DNA of 64,000 nucleotides from Brevinematales bacterium (GCA_026417555.1 JAOADA010000001.1:22195-86194), one strand, 5' to 3'; positions 27,902 to 37,373 are shown, counted from the first letter of the stretch. Numbers and translations: made by a program. The notes: a model not told the origin generated them from the sequence alone.

Positions 27902-28369
27902 CTACCCCTGTTTTTCGAGTGCTTTCATCATTTCGTAGAGGTTATCGTATGCTTTCTTGAGGTCTTGGTAGGCTTCTTTGAGTTTCTTGTAGTCTATATG
28001 GGTTTCTCCACGGTTTTCCTTTTCTATTTGGGTGATCATGGCAAGGAGTTCTGGGAAGTTGAGGGGTTTGGGGAGAAATCCATAAGCATGATGGTTAATA
28101 CATGCAATAGCCGTTTCTACATCCCCATAGGCTGTCATAATGATGACGGGACAGTGTGGGTTTTGCTCTCGAACTTTTTTCAGCACCTCAATGCCGCTCA
28201 TCTCTGGCATCCGGATATCACTGATGACCACATCAAATGGTTCAGAGAAAAACCTCTCGAGTGCCATCACAGGATTGGTTTCTGTGACTACATCATACCC
28301 ACCTGGAAGAAGAGCCTCTCGGATATCCTCAAGGATTCCCTCATCGTCATCGATGACAAGAAGCCGCAT
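27902..28369 (-). CDS. Receiver protein with a C-terminal coiled coil
   Basis: This is a receiver domain of about 120 residues with D7, D8 and D51 (ISDIRMP), T at MTAYGD and the lysine in LPKPLN. A 35-residue helical tail (KKLKEAYQDLKKAYDNLYEM) follows and probably dimerises. No DNA-binding or enzymatic domain is present. The start at 28369 has a purine-rich GGGGGGAGAG site. It is the first gene of the chemotaxis operon. I found no firm promoter: GTCGATAC near 28410 is sigma-28-like, but its -35 spacing is wrong. Confidence 0.9.
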   Translation of the reverse strand: MRLLVIDDDEGILEDIREALLPGGYDVVTETNPVMALERFFSEPFDVVISDIRMPEMSGIEVLKKVREQNPHCPVIIMTAYGDVETAIACINHHAYGFLPKPLNFPELLAMITQIEKENRGETHIDYKKLKEAYQDLKKAYDNLYEMMKALEKQG

Positions 28370-28610
28370 ACTCTCCCCCCCTTTCTCTGTTTTAGCATAT
28401 ATGTATCGACAACGGAAAAGAAAAAACTTGATAGAAAAAAGAAAAAATACCATACGTCCTGGGCATGCTTCGATGAAGAAATGACAAGACTCAGACACAC
28501 ATGAGGCCTATCCCTTTCCTTGGGTCTTTTTTGTGCAAAAAGGGCAAAGAGAGACTTCTTGGGGGAGAAAATCCTGGAAACATTTTGAACACATTCTTTG
28601 TGGGGGATCT

Positions 28611-28636
28611 TAAGCTTTTTTCTTTTTTTCCGATAT
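28611..28636 (+). promoter_or_regulatory. Possible sigma-28 promoter of the flagellar operon
   Basis: TAAG (28611-28614) and TCCGATAT (28629-28636) resemble the sigma-28 pair, but the spacing is one base short of the usual 15. This is weaker than the flaB promoter. The 28,370-28,674 gap holds nothing else that I can identify. Confidence 0.4.
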
Positions 28637-28674
28637 GTCAAGATGAGGAAACAAAGAAGGGAGAGGAGGATACC

Positions 28675-29097
28675 ATGCTTTTTGGAACACAGAGTGACTT
28701 TGGCAAGAAGATGGAAATCTTCCGCATGAGTTTGCAGGCAACGTCGCTTCGTCGACAGGTGATTGCTGATAATATAGCCAATGCTGATACCCCTTTTTTT
28801 AAACGGGCAGAGGTAACGTTTGAGTCTCAGCTTAAACGGGCGCTTGATTCGGAACGTAAGGAGGAATTTCCCGCCCTTTTGACAGACAAGCGCCATATGG
28901 CTTTTGAAGAGTATATTGATTATCGGACAGTGAGGCCACAGGTACGTATAGAATATGATTCAAATTATCGAAATGACAAAAACAATGTAGACATTGACAA
29001 AGAGATGACAGATGCCACCAAAAATGCTATGCAGTACAATGCTCTCCTTGAGGCATATTCTCGCAACATAAAAATCCTTGATACAGTGATGAGGTAA
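28675..29097 (+). CDS. flgB: Flagellar rod protein FlgB
   Basis: FlgB is a proximal rod component of the flagellar basal body. The protein has 140 residues from the ATG at 28675, which follows GGAGAGGAGGA. The N-terminal rod motif ADNIANADTPFFKR is at about residues 31-44, and the C-terminal helix has YNALLEAYSRNIKILDTVMR-like spacing, typical of the family. It is the first gene of the plus-strand motility operon, 13 bases before flgC. Confidence 0.95.
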   Translation: MLFGTQSDFGKKMEIFRMSLQATSLRRQVIADNIANADTPFFKRAEVTFESQLKRALDSERKEEFPALLTDKRHMAFEEYIDYRTVRPQVRIEYDSNYRNDKNNVDIDKEMTDATKNAMQYNALLEAYSRNIKILDTVMR

Positions 29098-29110
29098 CGA
29101 AGGAGGTTGT

Positions 29111-29566
29111 ATGGGAATGTTTGATGTTCTCAATATCAGTGGAAGTGGACTCACAGCCCAGCGGCTCAGGCTTGATGTTATAGCCAACAATATTGCCAAT
29201 GCCACCTCAACTCGGACAACCGAAGGGGGGCCTTTTCAACGCTCTCGTGTCGTTCTCCGGCCCATCAATGACCGTTTAACCTTCAAGTCCCATCTTCTTC
29301 CTGATGCCCTTGAGCCGGGTCCAGGTCAAGGAGTACGTGTGCTGAAAATCGAAAAAGATGAGAAACCCCCACGGATGGTGTATGATCCTACCCATCCAGA
29401 TGCTATAAAGTCAGGCAAATGGAAAGGTTATGTGATGTATCCCAATGTGAATATTGTAGAAGAGATGGTGGATATGATCTCAGCGAACCGGAGTTATGAG
29501 GCCAATGTCACGATGATCAATTCAGCAAGACAAATGTTCGAGAAAGCCCTTTCGCTGGGTAAATAA
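29111..29566 (+). CDS. flgC: Flagellar rod protein FlgC
   Basis: FlgC is a proximal rod protein. The protein has 151 residues. The N-terminal region has the VIANNIANATSTRT motif near residue 22. The C-terminal part has YPNVNIVEEMVDMISANRSY, the family signature. A GGAGG site precedes the start at 29111. The 140-base gap after it carries a separate promoter for fliE. Confidence 0.96.
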   Translation: MGMFDVLNISGSGLTAQRLRLDVIANNIANATSTRTTEGGPFQRSRVVLRPINDRLTFKSHLLPDALEPGPGQGVRVLKIEKDEKPPRMVYDPTHPDAIKSGKWKGYVMYPNVNIVEEMVDMISANRSYEANVTMINSARQMFEKALSLGK

Positions 29567-29632
29567 CATGGCTAAGTGAATAAGGAAAAGAGAAAAATAA
29601 AAAAAATTTTTTTAAAAAAATGCCCAAAACAC

Positions 29633-29660
29633 TTGCAAAATCTAAAATTTGTGTCATAAT
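29633..29660 (+). promoter_or_regulatory. Possible internal promoter before fliE
   Basis: TTGCAA (29633-29638) and CATAAT (29655-29660) are 16 bases apart, downstream of an A/T run (29600-29620) that could act as an upstream element. Confidence 0.5.
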
Positions 29661-29666
29661 AAAGGT

Positions 29667-29690
29667 AGTAGTAGTTTTTTGTCTACTACT
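29667..29690 (+). other. Leader hairpin before the fliE ribosome site
   Basis: AGTAGTAG and CTACTACT are perfect 8-bp arms around an eight-base loop. If the promoter at 29633 is used, this hairpin forms the very 5' end of the mRNA and ends a few bases before GGGAGGAGG. Confidence 0.55.
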
Positions 29691-29706
29691 CTGGGAGGAG
29701 GTTTCT

Positions 29707-30039
29707 ATGCAGATATATTCGAGACTTGATGTGGCAGGCAATCAGGTAAGTATGGTGCGTACCAGCAAGCAACATTTTGATGACCGTGGGCGGATTACCC
29801 AACCGAGCGATGATCCCGTAGCCCCCTTTGCTCAGGTACTTTTTAATGCTGTGGAAAATGTCAATGCGCTCCAACAGAACGCAGATGAACTTGAGGAAAA
29901 AATGGCTGTTTCGCCCGAGGAAGTTGATGTGCATGAGGTGATGATTGCCTCTGAGAAGGCGAGGTTAGGGATTACCTTTATGAAAACGATTATCGACAAG
30001 GCTATTCGTGCCTACAATGATCTTGTGACTATGAGATAA
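29707..30039 (+). CDS. fliE: Flagellar hook-basal body protein FliE
   Basis: FliE connects the MS ring to the rod. The protein has 110 residues from the ATG at 29707, after GGGAGGAGG. The C-terminal helix has VDVHEVMIASEKARLGITFM and NDLVTMR, close to the family consensus. The N-terminus is not a signal peptide, as expected for an export substrate. It is followed by fliF after 28 bases. Confidence 0.93.
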   Translation: MQIYSRLDVAGNQVSMVRTSKQHFDDRGRITQPSDDPVAPFAQVLFNAVENVNALQQNADELEEKMAVSPEEVDVHEVMIASEKARLGITFMKTIIDKAIRAYNDLVTMR

Positions 30040-30067
30040 AAAAGCCTAGAAGGGCAGGGAGGGGAAG

Positions 30068-31771
30068 ATGCCAAACTTTGCGGAGATTTTTAAAAAGCTT
30101 TTGGAAATTTTCAAGAAACTCACGATGGTTCAAAAGATTATTGTTGGGGCTGTGGCAGTTGGACTTATTGGTGGGTTGATAGCAATCTCATCTTTTTCTA
30201 CGCAGACCACGTACTCTCTTTTGTATAAATCACCGCTTTCACCAGAAGAATATGCACGAGTCACCAAAAAACTTGCCGAATGGAATGTCAAATTTGAAAC
30301 CAAAGATGACAAGTACATTCTTGTGGCTGATGAAAAAGAGAGTCGTACCCTTCGGATGCGTCTTGGCCAAGAGGGAATTATTCCCCAGAATGTGAAGGGG
30401 TGGGAACTCTTTGATGTTCAGAGTTTTACTACGACAGATTTTGAAAGAAATGTGAATCTTCAACGGGCCCTTATTGGGGAGATGGTGAAACACCTCAAGA
30501 CCCTCTCTGATATTGAGGACGTGAGCATCCAGATTTCCTTTCCCAAAGAGACGCTTTATACCGAAAACGACGTGCCGGTTACAGCGTCGGTAACTATTAC
30601 CCCGTCGGCGTATTCTGATATTGCAGAAAACAAGGCAAAAGTCAATGGGATTGTCCAATTGATTGCCAAGGGTATCCCAGGGCTTAAGCCTGAGAATATT
30701 GTTGTTGTGGACAATCGTGGAAATGTGCTTTCTGATCTTTTGGTGCCCAATGATCTTTCTGATAGCGTCCGGTTGGCACGAGAACAAATGAAAATCAAAG
30801 AGAGAGAAAGAGCTCTTCTTGTATCTCGGGTACTTAATGCGTTGAAGCGCTCAATTCCTGAGGAGCGGCTTCTCATCAATGCAGATATAGAGTTTGATTG
30901 GACCAAGATGAAGAAACAGGCTGAAAAAATCATCCCCATTGAGGTGAGACCAGATAATCCAGAAACTCCCTATGATGAATCCGAAGTGATGGTGAATGTT
31001 CCCATCAGTGAGAAAAAGACGACAGAAGATTTTAAGGGGCCTGCCTATATCCCCGAGGGACCAGCGGGAGTAGAAAACAATGTGCCTCCTGGTCTGAAAG
31101 ACAAAATTGATCGTTTTACCCACTACCAGAAAAATGAGAATATTGTGAACTACCAAAATAGCAAGGAAAACGTTCAACAAGAGAAAGCCCCCTATGAAAT
31201 CAAGCGCATCTCTGTGGCTGTGGCTATTGACGGGGTATGGCGTATTATCCGCACGGATGCTGGGGATGAGGTGATTACCAATGGGGGACGGATTGCGCGA
31301 GAGTACATTCCTGTTTCAGAAGAGGAGATACGAAGTTATGAAGCCTGGGTAAAGGCAGCAGTAGGGTATGATGCCCGTCGCCGAGATGAGGTTGTGGTAC
31401 GTCATATTCCTTTTGATCATACCAAGGAGTTTGAAGCGGAGGATGCCAAGATTCGGAATCGTGTGAGACTCCGCCGAACACTTATTGCATCAATTATTGT
31501 GCTTTTTGTTCTCTTTATCGGGACACTTATTTATCGGGCTATTGCCCGGGAACTGGAGAGACGACGTCGTCTCAGAGAGGAAGAATTGGCTCGTCAGCAA
31601 CAAGCCATGCGTGAAGCGGCTCTCCGGGCAGCCGAGGAGGAAGCAGCAACGGTGGAACTTTCCATCGAAGAGAAAGCCAGGATGGAACTTTTGGAGAATG
31701 CTATCAATGTGGCACGGGAACGGCCTGAGGATGTGGCTCGTCTCATTCGAACCTGGCTGGCTGAAGAATAG
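30068..31771 (+). CDS. fliF: Flagellar MS-ring protein FliF
   Basis: FliF forms the MS ring in the inner membrane. The protein has 567 residues. A membrane segment at about residues 22-42 and a second near 470 (IASIIVLFVLFIGTLIYR) flank the periplasmic ring-building domains (RBM with YSLLYKSPLSPEEYARV, GVKGWELFD region). The cytoplasmic C-terminus, which binds FliG, is rich in arginine and glutamate and ends LIRTWLAEE. The order fliE-fliF-fliG is standard. Confidence 0.96.
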   Translation: MPNFAEIFKKLLEIFKKLTMVQKIIVGAVAVGLIGGLIAISSFSTQTTYSLLYKSPLSPEEYARVTKKLAEWNVKFETKDDKYILVADEKESRTLRMRLGQEGIIPQNVKGWELFDVQSFTTTDFERNVNLQRALIGEMVKHLKTLSDIEDVSIQISFPKETLYTENDVPVTASVTITPSAYSDIAENKAKVNGIVQLIAKGIPGLKPENIVVVDNRGNVLSDLLVPNDLSDSVRLAREQMKIKERERALLVSRVLNALKRSIPEERLLINADIEFDWTKMKKQAEKIIPIEVRPDNPETPYDESEVMVNVPISEKKTTEDFKGPAYIPEGPAGVENNVPPGLKDKIDRFTHYQKNENIVNYQNSKENVQQEKAPYEIKRISVAVAIDGVWRIIRTDAGDEVITNGGRIAREYIPVSEEEIRSYEAWVKAAVGYDARRRDEVVVRHIPFDHTKEFEAEDAKIRNRVRLRRTLIASIIVLFVLFIGTLIYRAIARELERRRRLREEELARQQQAMREAALRAAEEEAATVELSIEEKARMELLENAINVARERPEDVARLIRTWLAEE

Positions 31772-31790
31772 GTAACAAGGGGAGGGGACT

Positions 31791-32885
31791 ATGGCAGAAG
31801 AAAAGACTCTTGCAACAAAGAAGGATGAGGGAAAGAAAACAGCCTCTCTAGGCAAGACATCTACGCCTGGGAAGCGGGATAAAAAGAAACCTCTCACCGG
31901 TCGTGAGAAGGCGGCTATCTTTCTTGTTTCTATTGGTCCTGAGGTATCCGCTGAGATTTTCAAGCACCTCAAGGAGGATGAGGTAGAGGAATTGACTTTT
32001 GAAATTGCCAGGATAGACAAGGTGGATCCTGAGGATAGAGACGCTGTGCTCATGGAATTCCAAGAGCTCATGATGGCTCAAGACTTCATTATCAACGGTG
32101 GTGTAGACTATGCTCGAGAGGTGCTTGAGAGGGCTCTTGGTACCCAGAAAGCGGTGGATATTATTAACCGATTGACGTCTTCGCTTCAGACGAAACCATT
32201 TGACTTTATTCGTCGTGCTGATCCAGCCCATCTGATCAACTTCATCCAAAACGAACACCCTCAAACAATAGCCCTTATTCTCTCTTATCTTGATCCTCAG
32301 AAAGCCGCGAGTATTCTCAGCGCTCTTCCTCACGAGATACAGGCTGACGTAGCCAAACGTATTGCGACAATGGATAGAACCTCCCCTGAAATCCTTCGGG
32401 AGGTGGAACGAGTTCTTGAACGGAGACTCTCTACCCTTGCAAGTGAGGACTTCACCCAAGCTGGTGGTATTGATGCGGTAGTTGCTATTCTCAACAGTTC
32501 TGACAGAACCACAGAGAGAAATATTATCGAAGCCCTTGAGGAAGACGACCCTGATCTTGCTGAAGAGATCAAAAAGAAGATGTTTGTCTTTGAGGATATT
32601 GTTACCCTTGATGATCGTTCTATTCAGAAAGTACTCCGTCATGTGGAGAATAACGACCTTGCCAAGGCCCTGAAAGCTGTGGATGCTGAAGTTCAGGACA
32701 AGGTTTTCCGAAATATGTCTAAGAGAGCCGCCCAAATGCTCAAAGAGGATATGGAGTATATGGGGCCTATTCGTTTGAAAGATGTGGAAGAAGCCCAGCA
32801 GAAGATAGTAAACATTATCCGCAAACTCGAAGAGCAGGGTGAGGTAGTGCTCTCCAGAAATGCTGAAGACGAGATTATCGTCTAA
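31791..32885 (+). CDS. fliG: Flagellar motor switch protein FliG
   Basis: FliG transmits CheY control to rotation and torque. The protein has 364 residues, with a lysine-rich N-terminal extension of about 35 residues before LTGREKAAIFLVSIGPEV. The EHPQTIALIL motif, at about residues 144-155, belongs to the middle domain. The C-terminal domain has the charged torque helix with MSKRAAQMLKEDMEYMGP. It follows fliF by 19 bases, and CheY from the neighbouring operon would act on the switch that includes it. Confidence 0.97.
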   Translation: MAEEKTLATKKDEGKKTASLGKTSTPGKRDKKKPLTGREKAAIFLVSIGPEVSAEIFKHLKEDEVEELTFEIARIDKVDPEDRDAVLMEFQELMMAQDFIINGGVDYAREVLERALGTQKAVDIINRLTSSLQTKPFDFIRRADPAHLINFIQNEHPQTIALILSYLDPQKAASILSALPHEIQADVAKRIATMDRTSPEILREVERVLERRLSTLASEDFTQAGGIDAVVAILNSSDRTTERNIIEALEEDDPDLAEEIKKKMFVFEDIVTLDDRSIQKVLRHVENNDLAKALKAVDAEVQDKVFRNMSKRAAQMLKEDMEYMGPIRLKDVEEAQQKIVNIIRKLEEQGEVVLSRNAEDEIIV

Positions 32886-32900
32886 GGGGAAGGAGAAGGT

Positions 32901-33911
32901 ATGAAGGATTCCTCTCTTGAGTATAGGCTTCGGGTACTTCGTGAAGGCCAATACCGTCTTGAATCAAACCGGTATATTCTTGAAGCTCCGAGGGTATTCA
33001 AAAGGACAAAAGAGCAAGAAATAGATGAATCTCTTCAGCGTATAGAAAGCCTCAAAGAGGAAATCCGTTCCCTTGAAAATGAGATTAACACCAAGATAGA
33101 AAAAAGTGAAAGGACGGCAGAGGAGATTGTCGAGAAGGCGGAACTCGAGGCCGAACGTATTGTGAAAGAAGCAGAAAAGGCTGCCTTTGATCGTGTTCAG
33201 AAGTCCCTGGAAGATCAAGAGAAAATTATCGAGGAAAAAAGGCGTGAAGCAGAAGAGATTATTGTTCAGGCACGGCAGCAAGCAGAAAAGATTTTGATGG
33301 AGGCTCAGGAGGAGGCAGGACGTATCCGTCAAGAGGCTCAGAAAGAAGGATTTGCTCGAGGTCATGAGGAAGGTTTTGCAGAAGGGAGACAAGAACTCCG
33401 AACGATGGTAGATCGTCTCAAACAAGTGATTTACGCAACCATTCAAGAAAGAGAAAAAATCCTTGTCCACAGTGAACAGCAAATTCTCAATCTTATTCTC
33501 ACGATGGTGAAAAAAGTGGTCAAACGACTCACGGTGGAAGAGCAGAATGTTGTGCTCAATAATGCCAAAGAGGCGCTTGCCCTTGTTCGTGGAGCTATGC
33601 GAGTGTATATACACGTCAATCCTGAGGATTACAATTTCACTGTCCAGCATAAGGAAGAACTCATCCGTATGATTGAGGGTATGCCGGAAGTCAAGTTTTT
33701 TGAAAATCCGGCCGTGGACAGGGGGGGTGTACTTATTGAGACAGATATTGGAGAAGTGGATGCGACGATTGCTACGCAGCTTGAGGAACTGGAAAACAAG
33801 ATTCAATTTTATGTGCCGGCACGTGTGAAAACCAAGGGGCTGGAAGAGGTTATTCGGACAGAACAACCCTCTTCGGAGCCCAAGGAAGAAAAAGAGATTA
33901 TGCTTCAATAA
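32901..33911 (+). CDS. fliH: Flagellar export apparatus regulator FliH
   Basis: FliH is the stator-like partner of the export ATPase FliI. The protein has 336 residues. The first two-thirds form a long coiled coil with many glutamate and lysine residues (KEEIRSLENEINTKIEKSE). A glycine-repeat segment (GFARGHEEGFAEGRQ) near residue 150 and the conserved C-terminal domain (VDRGGVLIETDIGEVDA near residue 275) identify the family. The gap to fliI is 155 bases, larger than usual. Confidence 0.9.
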   Translation: MKDSSLEYRLRVLREGQYRLESNRYILEAPRVFKRTKEQEIDESLQRIESLKEEIRSLENEINTKIEKSERTAEEIVEKAELEAERIVKEAEKAAFDRVQKSLEDQEKIIEEKRREAEEIIVQARQQAEKILMEAQEEAGRIRQEAQKEGFARGHEEGFAEGRQELRTMVDRLKQVIYATIQEREKILVHSEQQILNLILTMVKKVVKRLTVEEQNVVLNNAKEALALVRGAMRVYIHVNPEDYNFTVQHKEELIRMIEGMPEVKFFENPAVDRGGVLIETDIGEVDATIATQLEELENKIQFYVPARVKTKGLEEVIRTEQPSSEPKEEKEIMLQ

Positions 33912-34066
33912 AGTTTTTCAAGATCCCTGTGTGTAAAAAAAATGGGCAAGACAGGGAAAAGGTGCCAGAATCTGAAAGAGACAAAACTTTTTCCAAGAGT
34001 ATCGATGATGGGGAAAGAGTTTTCTTTCGAACAGTGGTGAAGGGTTGAGAAAAGGAGGGGGAAATC

Positions 34067-35482
34067 GTGCAAGGGATATATACCGATCAGTCTTTTCCAG
34101 CGTCTCTTTTTGACGAAGAGATTGTACTTCAGAGGGAGGATATTTATTTTAAGTATGAACAGGCTGTCGAGAGGGTGGTGCCTATCAAGACAGTGGGGCG
34201 TGTGACGAATGTTGTAGGACTCACTCTTGAGGCAACTGGTCCCTTTGGGGCGATTGGTGATGTATGTTGGGTAGAAACTGGCGATGGAGCAAAGGTAAGG
34301 GCTGAGATTGCAGGCTTTCGAGAGAAGCGAACGCTGATCATGCCGCTTGGTGAAATACGAGGGATTTCCCCAGGTATGCGAGTGGTGAACACCCGTCGAA
34401 AACTCGAGGTGGCAGTAGGACAAGAGGTTTTGGGGAGGATCCTTGGGGGAGATGGAGAGCCCATTGATGGTAAGGGAGGGATCCAAGCCCCCCTCATGTA
34501 TCCTGTGGATCGTCATCCGCCCAGTGCGTATGAAAGGCGACGGATTCGTGACATCATGGTAACAGGGGTTCGTGCCATAGATGGGCTCCTTACCGTAGGG
34601 AAAGGTCAGCGTATAGGGATATTTTCAGGAAGTGGGGTAGGCAAGTCTACTCTTTTGGGTATGATTGCAAGAAATACGCTAGCAGATGTGAATGTGATTG
34701 CCTTGATTGGAGAACGAGGCCGTGAGGTGAGGGAGTTTATTGAGCGTGATCTCGGGGAAGAGGGATTGAAAAGATCAGTGGTTGTTGTAGTGACTTCTGA
34801 TGAACCACCCATGCTTCGTATTCGTGGGGCATATGTAGCAACGGCAATTGCAGAATATTTTCGTGACCAGGGATGTGATGTGATGTTTATGATGGATTCA
34901 GTCACCCGTTTTGCTATGGCACAGCGAGAGGTAGGACTTGCTGTGGGGGAGGTTCCGGCCACCAAAGGGTATACCCCAAGCGTGTTTTCTACTCTCCCAA
35001 AACTGTTGGAGAGAACAGGTACATCAGAGAAGGGCTCTATCACGGCCTTTTATACGGTTCTTGTGGAGGGGGATGATGTGAATGAGCCTATCTCTGATAC
35101 GGTACGGGGGATTTTGGATGGACATATAGTACTTTCTCGTCAGTTGGCCCAGAAGAATCATTATCCGGCCATTGATATTTTGGCCAGTGTAAGTCGACTC
35201 ATGGTAGATATTGCCTCAGAGGAACATAAACTCTTGGCTGCTAAGATCAAAGAGCTTCTTGCCATCTATCGAGAAGCCGAAGACCTCATCCGAATTGGGG
35301 CCTATGTGAGGGGAAGTGATCCGAAAATCGATGAGGCACTTCTCCGGATCTCAGCTATTGAGGCCTTCTTGAAACAAGGGATTTTTGAGAAGGTTTCTTT
35401 TGAAGAGATGATGGCTCAACTGCAGCGTCTCCTTGTTGAAGGACGCCGAAATCGGAGTGCTTTTCGTCCCTCGTTACCCTAA
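34067..35482 (+). CDS. fliI: Flagellar export ATPase FliI
   Basis: FliI powers flagellar protein export. The protein has 471 residues and starts at GTG 34067 after AAAGGAGGGGG. The Walker A motif (GSGVGKSTLL) lies near residue 188. The Walker B region has DVMFMMDSVTRFAMAQRE. The flagellar type is shown by VPATKGYTPSVFSTLPKLLE. It is the last gene of the operon. The convergent gene begins within its last bases, and no fliJ follows. Confidence 0.96.
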   Translation: MQGIYTDQSFPASLFDEEIVLQREDIYFKYEQAVERVVPIKTVGRVTNVVGLTLEATGPFGAIGDVCWVETGDGAKVRAEIAGFREKRTLIMPLGEIRGISPGMRVVNTRRKLEVAVGQEVLGRILGGDGEPIDGKGGIQAPLMYPVDRHPPSAYERRRIRDIMVTGVRAIDGLLTVGKGQRIGIFSGSGVGKSTLLGMIARNTLADVNVIALIGERGREVREFIERDLGEEGLKRSVVVVVTSDEPPMLRIRGAYVATAIAEYFRDQGCDVMFMMDSVTRFAMAQREVGLAVGEVPATKGYTPSVFSTLPKLLERTGTSEKGSITAFYTVLVEGDDVNEPISDTVRGILDGHIVLSRQLAQKNHYPAIDILASVSRLMVDIASEEHKLLAAKIKELLAIYREAEDLIRIGAYVRGSDPKIDEALLRISAIEAFLKQGIFEKVSFEEMMAQLQRLLVEGRRNRSAFRPSLP

Positions 35483-35770
35483 AGCCACTCGAATGAGAAA
35501 TCCGATATACGTAAGAAGAAGAATCCCACCAGTGATTTGTGTAAGGAAAATGAGTCGATGTTTTTGTTCTTTGCGGAGGGTTTCTTGATCATAAATTTTC
35601 TGCTTTTCTCTCCAGGAGGTGTAGCGCCACCAGAAAAGAAGAAAAAGACTGAGAAGAATCACAAGTATGGTGTACAAAAGGGATGTTTGTGTGGCCAAGA
35701 ACCACAAGATGGCAATCACAAGAGTTTCCAGGGCCACAATGGCCCCAAAAAGCCAGAGTTTTTGTATCAT
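35474..35770 (-). CDS. Small membrane protein
   Basis: I do not recognise the family. The protein has 98 residues, with hydrophobic segments at about residues 5-25 and 29-47 and a third at about 75-95. A charged loop (WREKQKIYDQETLRKEQKHR) lies between the second and third. Its ATG overlaps the stop of pncC by four bases, which supports expression by coupling. Its 3' end overlaps fliI on the other strand by nine bases. Confidence 0.7.
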   Translation of the reverse strand: MIQKLWLFGAIVALETLVIAILWFLATQTSLLYTILVILLSLFLLFWWRYTSWREKQKIYDQETLRKEQKHRLIFLTQITGGILLLTYIGFLIRVALG

Positions 35771-36321
35771 ATCTTCTCCTCATGCGGTAGGTGTCTGGTT
35801 TCGATGAGAAAGGTGTGAGGGTAGGAGGTTTCTTTTTTGAGAGACGCAAATACTACCCACCCGACAAATGCTATCGTATGTTCTCTGATAGCCCATCTCT
35901 CACCTTGAAAAAGGCAATGGAACAGAACCGTCTCAGTGGAGGTGCGGATGCCACAAAAAACGGTTCCTACAGGTTTGTGAGGGGTTCCACCTTCAGGTCC
36001 AGCGATTCCCGTGACGGCAATGGCATATGAGGGGTGAAATAGACGGGCAATCCCCTTGAGCATAGCTTCACATGTTTCAAAGCTTACCGCCCCACACCGC
36101 GAGAGAGTTTCTTGAGGGACACCAAGAAGATTTGTTTTCACCTCATTGGCATAGGCAATCACTCCCCCTAAAAATACATGCGAGCTTCCAGGGATATCTG
36201 TGATAGCCTTGCCAATTCCTCCCCCTGTGCAGGATTCGGCAACAGCGAGAGTTTTCTGTTGTTGGGAGGCAAGGAGGAGAATGTGTTGCCATGGGGCGGA
36301 TGGGATAGGTGTCTCTCTCAT
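35767..36321 (-). CDS. pncC: Nicotinamide-nucleotide amidase, CinA C-terminal family
   Basis: This enzyme converts nicotinamide mononucleotide to nicotinic acid mononucleotide and ammonia, in NAD salvage. The protein has 184 residues, equal to the C-terminal domain of CinA alone. The motifs AESCTGGGIG (residues 28-37), VTGIAGPEGGT and VGTVFCGI are family marks. It has its own promoter and is coupled to the downstream small membrane protein. Confidence 0.93.
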   Translation of the reverse strand: MRETPIPSAPWQHILLLASQQQKTLAVAESCTGGGIGKAITDIPGSSHVFLGGVIAYANEVKTNLLGVPQETLSRCGAVSFETCEAMLKGIARLFHPSYAIAVTGIAGPEGGTPHKPVGTVFCGIRTSTETVLFHCLFQGERWAIREHTIAFVGWVVFASLKKETSYPHTFLIETRHLPHEEKI

Positions 36322-36340
36322 AGATCCTCTCTTTTCTCAT

Positions 36341-36369
36341 AGTGTAGTGAAAAAAAGGGAAAAAATCAA
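36341..36369 (-). promoter_or_regulatory. Promoter of pncC
   Basis: On the minus strand, TTGATT (36364-36369) and TACACT (36341-36346) are 17 bases apart, about 20 bases before the ATG at 36321. Confidence 0.7.
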
Positions 36370-36456
36370 CTTTTCAAGAAAGTGTGAGAGGGAACAGAGA
36401 GGCTTGCCTGTGTGTCTTCTTTGATTCCCGTTACAGGTAGAAGGATTTCAGGTAAC

Positions 36457-36485
36457 AAAAAAGGCTGTCCCTAAAGGACAGCCTT
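36457..36485 (-). terminator. Terminator of flaB
   Basis: On the minus strand, AAGGCTGTCC and GGACAGCCTT form a 10-bp stem with a small loop, followed by T residues. It lies just past the flaB stop codon at 36501. Confidence 0.92.
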
Positions 36486-36500
36486 TGTGATTGTGGGAAT

Positions 36501-37373
36501 TTACCTGAGGAGTTGCAACACCATCTGGGGTTTCTGATTGGCTTGAGCGAGCATCGCGTTGGCAGCCTGGGTGAGGATCTGGTTCTTGACAAAGAGGGAC
36601 ATTTGCTCTGCCATGTCTGTGTCACGGATTCTGGATTCAGCCGCCTGAAGGTTCTCAAATCCAATCATGAGCCCAACCGAGGTTTTTTCCAGACGGTTTT
36701 GGTAAGCACCGAGGTCAGCACGCTGTTTGTTCACCTTGAGAAGAGCCACGTCGATCATACCGATGGCCATATTGGCCTTGTCGGGTGTACTGAGACTGAT
36801 AAACGAGGCAGTGGCTGCGTTACCGACGGGAGACTTCAGGCCAAGACCTTGAGAGTTCATGGTACCGATGTATGCCCGGATACGCTGGTCCATATTGGGG
36901 CCTACATGGAACCACATAGAAGCCACCACGGTGTTTTCCCCTGTGAAGCGAGCAAACCGACCAGTCAAAAGGTTGAGCCCATTGAATTGGGCGTGGGAAG
37001 CAATACGGTCGATTTCTGCAATCATTTGGGAGACTTCCACCTGGATCATCATACGGTCCTGGGCATCATAGATACCGTTAGCCGCCTGAACTGCTAATTC
37101 TCTGAGACGCTGCAAAATAGCTGCTGTCTCTTCGAGGTAGCCCTCGGCTGTTTGGATCATGGAGATAGCGTCGAGGGTGTTCTGGTTAGCCCGGCGAAGA
37201 CCGCGAATCTGAGAGCGCATCTTCTCGGATACAGCAAGACCAGAAGCATCATCCCCTGCCCGGTTGATTTTCATACCGGACGACAGCTTCTCGATATCCT
37301 TGTCAGCCTCGAGGTTGTTTAGGGTGAGCTGACGGTGAGAGAAAATGGAACTGATGTTGTGGTTGATGATCAT
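36501..37373 (-). CDS. flaB: Flagellin core protein FlaB
   Basis: FlaB is the periplasmic flagellar filament core protein of spirochaetes. The protein has 290 residues from the ATG at 37373, after AAGGAGGATGG. It starts [15 protein letters not shown] and has [21 protein letters not shown] near residue 34, both typical. The C-terminal helix has [19 protein letters not shown] and [20 protein letters not shown]-like ends. There is no variable outer domain, as usual in spirochaetes. Expression is probably controlled by sigma-28 and by CsrA through the leader. Confidence 0.97.
   Translation of the reverse strand: MIINHNISSIFSHRQLTLNNLEADKDIEKLSSGMKINRAGDDASGLAVSEKMRSQIRGLRRANQNTLDAISMIQTAEGYLEETAAILQRLRELAVQAANGIYDAQDRMMIQVEVSQMIAEIDRIASHAQFNGLNLLTGRFARFTGENTVVASMWFHVGPNMDQRIRAYIGTMNSQGLGLKSPVGNAATASFISLSTPDKANMAIGMIDVALLKVNKQRADLGAYQNRLEKTSVGLMIGFENLQAAESRIRDTDMAEQMSLFVKNQILTQAANAMLAQANQKPQMVLQLLR

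Noticed and set aside
28380-28420. Sigma-28-like promoter for the chemotaxis operon
   Set aside because: GTCGATAC is present on the minus strand, but the best -35 match is two bases too far away.
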